A DNA stretch of 40,804 bases. Origin: Nostoc sp. UCD121. GTDB taxonomy: Bacteria > Cyanobacteriota > Cyanobacteriia > Cyanobacteriales > Nostocaceae. The position numbers and the translations under genes were made by a program. Location of the stretch: positions 1 through 40,804 of the forward strand of contig NZ_JACKZS010000047.1 of the NCBI RefSeq assembly GCF_014222285.1, in the 5' to 3' direction. Under the pieces are notes generated by a model, which saw nothing but the letters and a program-made list of their open reading frames with translations, did not search any database and was not told where the DNA came from. How positions within the stretch are numbered: the first letter of the stretch is position 1; each line of letters opens with the position of its first letter. Positions 36,031 to 40,804 of the stretch are shown here, in pieces.

Positions 36031-36330
36031 AGTATAAGTTTTGTAGAGAATGCTATTTACCCTAACCTACCTTTTGGCAAGTCGCCCAGAGAGTATCTAT
36101 ATTTGATATTTACAGCTTCTTCTGTCAGCGTTTCTACTCTGCAAACATCTCTCTTGAGAGGGTATACTGGGAAACTCAAAGAGTATCTTACTGAGATATC
36201 TAACTTCCAGCAAGAGTTAATGTCTTGATTCTTCACAATTTTCGCCAATTTATTTGATAAGTTTAAGGTAGAGTCAAAGAAATTATTGTTTTGATTCTGA
36301 ATTCCTTGATTGAAAATAAAGGAACAACCT
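36031..36330. other. Divergent intergenic region
   Basis: Exactly 300 bp between the PLP enzyme and the small plus-strand gene. Short overlapping frames are open on both strands but none has a recognised family. No repeat was seen. Confidence 0.35.
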
Positions 36331-36564
36331 ATGAACACTACGGTTAAATACGACATCGAAGTTATCAAGGAAGAAGCACTTCAACTTGTTAAAAAGAGAC
36401 TTGTTAACCGTCAGCAGCCGATTTATACACTATGTAAATATATTCCTCATCGTGACTGGGTTAATTTTGAACTTGAGTTAGAAAAAAACGAATTTCTACT
36501 CAGAGATAGAATTATCGACCTACTCAATCATGAATCTTGGGAAGATGATACAGGCTGTATCTAG
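36331..36564 (+). CDS. Small hypothetical protein, 77 aa
   Basis: The ATG at 36331 follows AAAGGAACAACCT, a good Shine-Dalgarno; a TTG seven codons earlier is less likely. The protein is acidic and helical (EVIKEEALQLVKKRLVNRQQ, then FELELEKNEFLLRDRIIDLL) and ends ESWEDDTGCI. I do not recognise a family. A terminator follows at 36625, supporting a real monocistronic gene. Confidence 0.7.
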   Translation: MNTTVKYDIEVIKEEALQLVKKRLVNRQQPIYTLCKYIPHRDWVNFELELEKNEFLLRDRIIDLLNHESWEDDTGCI

Positions 36565-36624
36565 AAGCAGTAACCCATTAGCAGTATCCCGATAAAATCA
36601 AAATTAAAAATTCATTTTTCAGCA

Positions 36625-36658
36625 TTTAAAACCCTCGAATTCAGTCGGGGGTTTTAAA
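36625..36658 (+). terminator. Terminator-like hairpin after the 77-aa gene
   Basis: TTTAAAACCCTCGA (36625-36638) pairs with 36645-36658 with one mismatch and a six-base loop, leaving the T-rich right arm as the tail. It lies 60 bp after the 77-aa gene's stop and looks bidirectional. Confidence 0.7.
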
Positions 36659-36736
36659 CAAGATATAGGACTAGTATTTGATTTTTGAAATGCACGTAGT
36701 GGACGCTCTACGCAAAATAGTGTATTAGAGGTAGAC

Positions 36737-36782
36737 GTAGGTTGGGTGGAGCGGAGCGCAACGCAGTGGCTCCCTAACCTAC
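36737..36782. repeat. GTAGGTTGGG palindromic repeat
   Basis: GTAGGTTGGGTGGAGC (36737-36752) pairs with GGCTCCCTAACCTAC at 36768-36782, around a GGAGCGCAACGCAGT loop, followed by a run of seven T residues at 36784-36791. This is a known type of dispersed intergenic palindrome in cyanobacteria, and in this position it could also terminate. Confidence 0.7.
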
Positions 36783-37072
36783 AATTTTTTTGCAACTTAA
36801 AAGCAGGGGTTTGAAATAAAGTTCTTTATCCTTTCCTTTCTTTCCTCCTTACCCTTTCCTCTTTTCCCCTTTTTGGTAAGGCATCTATTAGCCATTCCTA
36901 TGTAGAGGCGATAAATGAGATAACAATCGAAAACCAAGCTTTTTTAGACTTGATATTTCTAGCCGTGTCAGTTAATACCTCATGCTTGAACTACAGCCTT
37001 ACATTTTATGACAATTACTTGTCGAAATTATCTAGAGTCAAATTATACCAAACCAATCTCAATAAGCTGAGA

Positions 37073-37324
37073 TTAGGCAGATAAATCTTGTAGCCCTATC
37101 CATTCTTTGATAGGTTGCCATTGGCCTGCGTAAACAGTATTATTTCTACATTTTTCTTTTTGAGACTTCCTAGGTATTTTCCCTATGACAGCTTCGGTGA
37201 ATAAACTAGATTCGTTCAGTTTATAAACTGGCATTTCTTGCCAGCAGTGGCGACAAAACCAGTAACTATCTGCACCGCGTATATGTTCTAAAAGTAAGCT
37301 TGAACAGCAAGGGCAGTAATTCAT
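37073..37324 (-). CDS. Small zinc-ribbon protein
   Basis: The 83-aa protein begins MNYCPCCSSLLLEHIRGADS, then YWFCRHCWQEMP. The two Cys pairs form a rubredoxin-like zinc ribbon. The C-terminal half is basic and polar. Small proteins with this CPCC...CRHCWQEMP layout occur in cyanobacteria close to sensor or regulator genes. Here the large PAS sensor lies upstream on the opposite strand. The role is unknown; binding of zinc is inferred from the Cys spacing. Confidence 0.7.
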   Translation of the reverse strand: MNYCPCCSSLLLEHIRGADSYWFCRHCWQEMPVYKLNESSLFTEAVIGKIPRKSQKEKCRNNTVYAGQWQPIKEWIGLQDLSA

Positions 37325-38032
37325 ATTGTTCTCAAACCTGTTAATAAAAGTGTTATTGCAAATCAGAGTATGTCAGTTGACAAGCACGTAGATATTTAAA
37401 ACAACTTGTTTATATTTTGACTATAGTTTAAAAAAATGAGGAACTTGTGAAGAAATTTAAGATACTTAATATTTTTGCAATATTTATACATACTTTTTAA
37501 GTAATAACTTTAGGCTATTGAGAAATTATCTAATTATCTATAAACATGGGACTTAAGAGCAGCCTGACTGGTGGCCTGCAACTCGCTATGATTGAATAAA
37601 AATGTCAAACTCTTTTCCTTCAGGGCTTCTGTCTCTTGAAAGTGTGGCTGGAGCCTTATCAATAAAAGCCAAAAGTACAAATGTTCGGGAGCAAGGTTTT
37701 AATCTTTACACTCTTCAATGAATTTCAAAGATTTCATACTCATAAGACTACCAAGACCATCAATTAGGGTAATCTCTTGAGATAGCAGATCATCTATCTC
37801 TAATTTGACAATAGAATAAGTTTAGCAATTTTAAAATTCTATCTACTTCCTGGTTTAGTTACTAACTTGTGTATCGTGTCGCTTGTGTTAGGTCTTGTAA
37901 GGTTTACAGGGCAAATAATTGATTGATTAGCAATTGCAGCAGAATAATTCTTGATTTTCAACAATTTGCTTACTATAGCTTCTATGATTTCGTACTGATA
38001 TCAAAAAGATTATTAGAATTGACGAATTAACT
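37325..38032. other. Gene-free stretch upstream of the sensor
   Basis: About 700 bp between the zinc-ribbon and sensor genes. It holds a decayed minus-strand reading frame at 37534-37818 and AT-rich flanks that should contain the sensor promoter. No repeat or site was assigned. Confidence 0.45.
37534..37818 (-). pseudogene. Decayed reading frame of unknown family
   Basis: One minus-strand frame stays open for about 90 codons with a single internal TAA. It reads EIDDLLSQEITLIDGLGSL, MSMKSLKFIEECKD, stop, then NLAPEHLYFWLLLIRLQPHF and SELQATSQAALKSHVYR, ending at TAA. In this AT-rich DNA several stops would be expected by chance, so it is probably a gene remnant. I do not recognise the family and no start codon is evident. 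Confidence 0.4.
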
Positions 38033-40744
38033 ATGCGATTCAACGATCGTCTGATTAACATACCTAGCTTAACTAATGTTATTAATCGTTCTCCCTTAAC
38101 GATTAACATTGATAGTTTTGTAGTCGAAGCTATTGCCTTAATGAGTCAAGAAATAGCTAGCAATTATGCACCTATTGGTTTAAATTCATTAGATTTAGGC
38201 TTTAGAACTCAACCACTAACTAGTTGCATCTTCGTTTTGGAGGCAAGAAGATTATTAGGTATTTTTACAGAAAAAGATGTAATCAGACTTATAGCTTCTG
38301 GAGTAGACTTATCCACGCTGACAATGGCTGAAGTGATGACGCAGCCAGTAGTTACCCTTAGACAATCAGATTCTAATGATATTTTTATTGCCTTATCATT
38401 ATTGCGTCAGCATCAGACTGACTATTTGCCCGTTTTGGACGATCGCGGACAGTTACTAGGAATCATTACCCAGACTAGCCTGCTACAAGCATTTGACTTG
38501 GTAAAAATGGTTGGGGTCGTTGAAGGCTTGCAAGAATATTTACAAAAACCCACAGATGAATTCAGGCGGGTTAATCAGCCAATTGAGATAGAGCAAGTCC
38601 GCAGCCAAACTCAAAATCACTTAAAAGTATGGGTTGAGGCACAATCGGCTGAAATCATGCAAGTTAATCAGGAACTTCAGCTAGCTCTCGAAGAACTCCA
38701 AGTAGTGGAAGAAGAACTACGCGAACAAAACGAAGAGTTGTCTGTTGCCCGTGAGCTAGTAGAATTGGAGCGCCAACGTTACCAGGATTTGTTTGAATTT
38801 GCTCCAGATGGTTATTTGGTAACTGATACAGCAGGGATTATCCAAGAGGCTAATCGAGCGGCAGCAACCATGCTGGCTGTCCGGCAAAAATATTTGCGAA
38901 ACAAACCATTAATTTTATTTATTGCTCATCAAGACCGTCAGGCTTTTAGCGCCCGACTAAATAATTCGCAGCAGTTACACGAGTGGGAAATTTCCCTAAA
39001 ACCACGCAAAGGTAAAGCTTTTCCGGCTAGAATTAGAGTTGCTGCCATGTACGATTCAGAAGGGAATCTTGTTGGCTGGCGCTGGCTACTCTGCGATATT
39101 AGCGAACGTCAACAGACAAAGGAAGCACTGCGCCAAGCTTACGATGAATTAGAACAACGAGTAGCGGAACGGACAGCAGAACTTGCCATGTCCAACGTTT
39201 TGTTGCAACAAGAAATCACCGTTCGCCAACGCGCAGAATTTGCATTACGGCAAAGCGAAAACCTCTATCGCCAACTAGTAGAAAGTCAAATTGACATAGT
39301 TATCAGCATTGATTTACAGGGGCAGATTACCTTCGCTAACATGGCTGCCTGTAAAACCTTTGGCTGGAAACAAGATGAGTATCATGGTCAGTCATTTTGG
39401 CAATTTTTTCACCCAGATGACTTACCTCAAGTGATGGATAATATCACAGCTTTAGGATCTTCATCCCAACCCTTGACTAATTCTGAGCGACTGATCTTTA
39501 CAGTTAAAGGTATTCGTTGGTTTCAATGGAATGCGATCGCAATTCATAATGACAAAGGAGAAGTTGTTGAAATCCAAGGGGTAGGCAGAGATATTACTGA
39601 ACAGCAAGCCGTGTTACACCAACGCCAACTTGCCGAAGCCGCACTACAGCAAAGCGAGGAGAAATTTCGCACTTTTGCCGAAAATACCCACGCAGTTATC
39701 TGGATTGCCAGCCCAGGTTCATTCCGAACCTTGTACGTTAGTCCTGCCTATGAAAAAATTTGGGGTCGCTCTTGCGAAAGTTTATTAGAGCAACCTGAGT
39801 CCTGGATAGACAACGTTCATCCAGACGATCGCCAGCTAACCACCAAAGCAGCAAAGCAACAACTTAGTGGTGAGCCAGCTTCAGCAGAATACCGAATTTT
39901 GCGACCTGATGGATCGGTGCGCTGGATTTGGGATCGGAGCTTTACTGTTTATGATGACCAAAGAGAAGTTCAGTTTTATGGTGGCATCGCCGAAGATATC
40001 ACCGAGCGTAAATTGGCCGAAGAGTCATTGCGAGAAAGTGAAGCGCGATTGAGTTTAGCTACCGAAGCAGCCCAAATGGGTATCTGGGATCGGAGCCTGA
40101 TCGCTAATACTACTATTTGGTCTGCCAATATGGGGCTACTTTATGGTCTGCCGATCAACACCTTGTGTCCAAGCGTTGAAGACTATCTCAATTTAATCCA
40201 TCCAGAAGACCAGAAAGCTGTAGCTGCGAATATGGCTCAGATAATTGAGGAAGGACAGGGATCTATAGAGTATCGGATTATCTGGCCCGACGGCAGCCTA
40301 CACTGGTTAAACTGCAAAGGTCAGGCTTACTATAATGAAATCGGTCAACCGATTCGGATAATCGGCACAACTAGGGATGTCACTGAGCGCAAGCTGGCCG
40401 AACAAAAAATTTCCGAACAAGCCGCTCTCCTTGATATCACCACCGATGCCATCTTAGTTAAAGATTTACAATCTCAAATATTAGTTTGGAATAAAGGTGC
40501 AGAGCGGATGTTCGGTTGGCTCTCTACAGAGGTTATAGGAAAAGACCTCCGGGAAATTTTGTACCCACCAAGAACCCAGCACCAACTGGAAGCACCGCTA
40601 AAAAGTGTAATTGAGAGTGGCTCGTGGCAAGGTGAGTTATCTAAAGTGACAAAATCCGGTAAAGAAATTGTTGTAGAAAGCCGATGGACATTAATGCGCG
40701 ATCCTGAAGGAAAACCTAAATCTATCCCAATACTGCTCGGTTAA
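38033..40744 (+). CDS. CBS-pair and multi-PAS sensor protein, truncated by an insertion
   Basis: The 903-aa frame has a CBS pair (about 10-155, with IFTEKDVIRLIASGVDL and YLPVLDDRGQLLGIITQ) and a coiled coil (about 190-245). PAS1 (about 245-365) starts YQDLFEFAPDGYLVTD, and a second coiled coil follows (AYDELEQRVAERTAEL). PAS2 to PAS4 with PAC motifs lie at about 410-790, and PAS5 begins at about 795. Full relatives normally continue into a histidine kinase and receiver or a GGDEF output; none is present. The last PAC breaks after KPKSI at about residue 898, where the terminal repeat of an insertion element starts, giving PILLG and a stop inside that repeat. It probably no longer signals normally. 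Confidence 0.85.
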   Translation: MRFNDRLINIPSLTNVINRSPLTINIDSFVVEAIALMSQEIASNYAPIGLNSLDLGFRTQPLTSCIFVLEARRLLGIFTEKDVIRLIASGVDLSTLTMAEVMTQPVVTLRQSDSNDIFIALSLLRQHQTDYLPVLDDRGQLLGIITQTSLLQAFDLVKMVGVVEGLQEYLQKPTDEFRRVNQPIEIEQVRSQTQNHLKVWVEAQSAEIMQVNQELQLALEELQVVEEELREQNEELSVARELVELERQRYQDLFEFAPDGYLVTDTAGIIQEANRAAATMLAVRQKYLRNKPLILFIAHQDRQAFSARLNNSQQLHEWEISLKPRKGKAFPARIRVAAMYDSEGNLVGWRWLLCDISERQQTKEALRQAYDELEQRVAERTAELAMSNVLLQQEITVRQRAEFALRQSENLYRQLVESQIDIVISIDLQGQITFANMAACKTFGWKQDEYHGQSFWQFFHPDDLPQVMDNITALGSSSQPLTNSERLIFTVKGIRWFQWNAIAIHNDKGEVVEIQGVGRDITEQQAVLHQRQLAEAALQQSEEKFRTFAENTHAVIWIASPGSFRTLYVSPAYEKIWGRSCESLLEQPESWIDNVHPDDRQLTTKAAKQQLSGEPASAEYRILRPDGSVRWIWDRSFTVYDDQREVQFYGGIAEDITERKLAEESLRESEARLSLATEAAQMGIWDRSLIANTTIWSANMGLLYGLPINTLCPSVEDYLNLIHPEDQKAVAANMAQIIEEGQGSIEYRIIWPDGSLHWLNCKGQAYYNEIGQPIRIIGTTRDVTERKLAEQKISEQAALLDITTDAILVKDLQSQILVWNKGAERMFGWLSTEVIGKDLREILYPPRTQHQLEAPLKSVIESGSWQGELSKVTKSGKEIVVESRWTLMRDPEGKPKSIPILLG

Positions 40745-40804
40745 GGAGAAATAGAGGGTAAAACAAAGAAAATAGTGTTCGCGGATGATTGACGCGAATA
40801 AAAT
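40728..40804 (+). mobile_element. Left end of an insertion element
   Basis: CAATACTGCTCGGTTAAGG at 40728-40746 resembles both ends of the MITE at 26775-26905 (AATACAGTTCGGATAAGG and AATACGGTTCGATTAAGG). It falls exactly where the sensor's PAC sequence stops matching its family. The remaining 58 bases look non-coding at the edge. The transposase and the right end lie outside the window. Whether this is an IS or another MITE is not decidable here. Confidence 0.6.

Larger units (their letters stand above)
36565..37072. other. Intergenic region with terminator and palindrome
   Basis: About 500 bp without a gene. It holds the terminator at 36625-36658, the GTAGGTTGGG palindrome at 36737-36782 and a CTTTCC-rich stretch near 36830-36870. 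Nothing else was recognised. Confidence 0.45.

Overview
This window looks like chromosomal DNA from a filamentous, Nostoc-like cyanobacterium. The evidence is the many GCGATCGC (HIP1-type) octamers inside genes, chlB for light-independent chlorophyll synthesis, a Ycf37-type photosystem I assembly protein, cyanobacteria-restricted families (DUF4278, DUF4330, CyRepA1-type replication protein), a PEP-CTERM-like exported protein, and intergenic spaces full of heptamer repeats and palindromes. No rRNA, tRNA or CRISPR array was recognised. Genus assignment is an inference.

Layout. 1-550: strong terminator and a decayed IS630-type transposase. 553-5366: parvulin-type PPIase, an unrecognised 444-aa protein followed by a 173-bp MITE, dapB and a membrane protein. 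5543-10342 (minus strand): exported beta-helix protein, cobH-like precorrin isomerase, TPM-domain protein, a DUF948-like/YtxH pair and a small membrane protein. 10978-15816: an orphan metal-binding lipoprotein behind a Zur-like palindrome, DUF4330 protein, M48 protease, PPP-type phosphatase, DUF2470 protein and a Trp-rich membrane protein. 15984-19118: a 1044-aa plasmid-type replication protein in a chromosomal setting. 19665-23234: DUF4278 protein, then a small DUF6883/DUF4926/unknown cassette lying between the real 3' end of chlB and a decayed second copy of the chlB 3' end, which is joined in frame to the tail of a UDG-like gene.

23943-32538 is mostly housekeeping on the minus strand: cyclophilin, copper amine oxidase, Ycf37-like protein, solute-binding protein, rpmI-rplT, rpmG-rpsR-RNase II/R and an RDD protein. 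32742-40744 holds a PEP-CTERM-like protein, moeA with a palindromic repeat inside its reading frame, a cysteine-desulfurase-like enzyme without the catalytic Cys, two small unknown proteins, a decayed ORF, and a CBS/multi-PAS sensor. The sensor is cut off in its last PAS/PAC by what looks like the terminal inverted repeat of an insertion element running off the window. The same terminal repeat bounds a 131-bp MITE at 26775-26905.

The main themes are housekeeping genes interleaved with small mobile or repetitive elements, several of which have altered coding sequences (moeA, the PEP-CTERM protein, the PAS sensor, the chlB tail). The most unusual locus is 20252-21815: the toxin/immunity-like cassette bracketed by direct repeats of the chlB 3' end.
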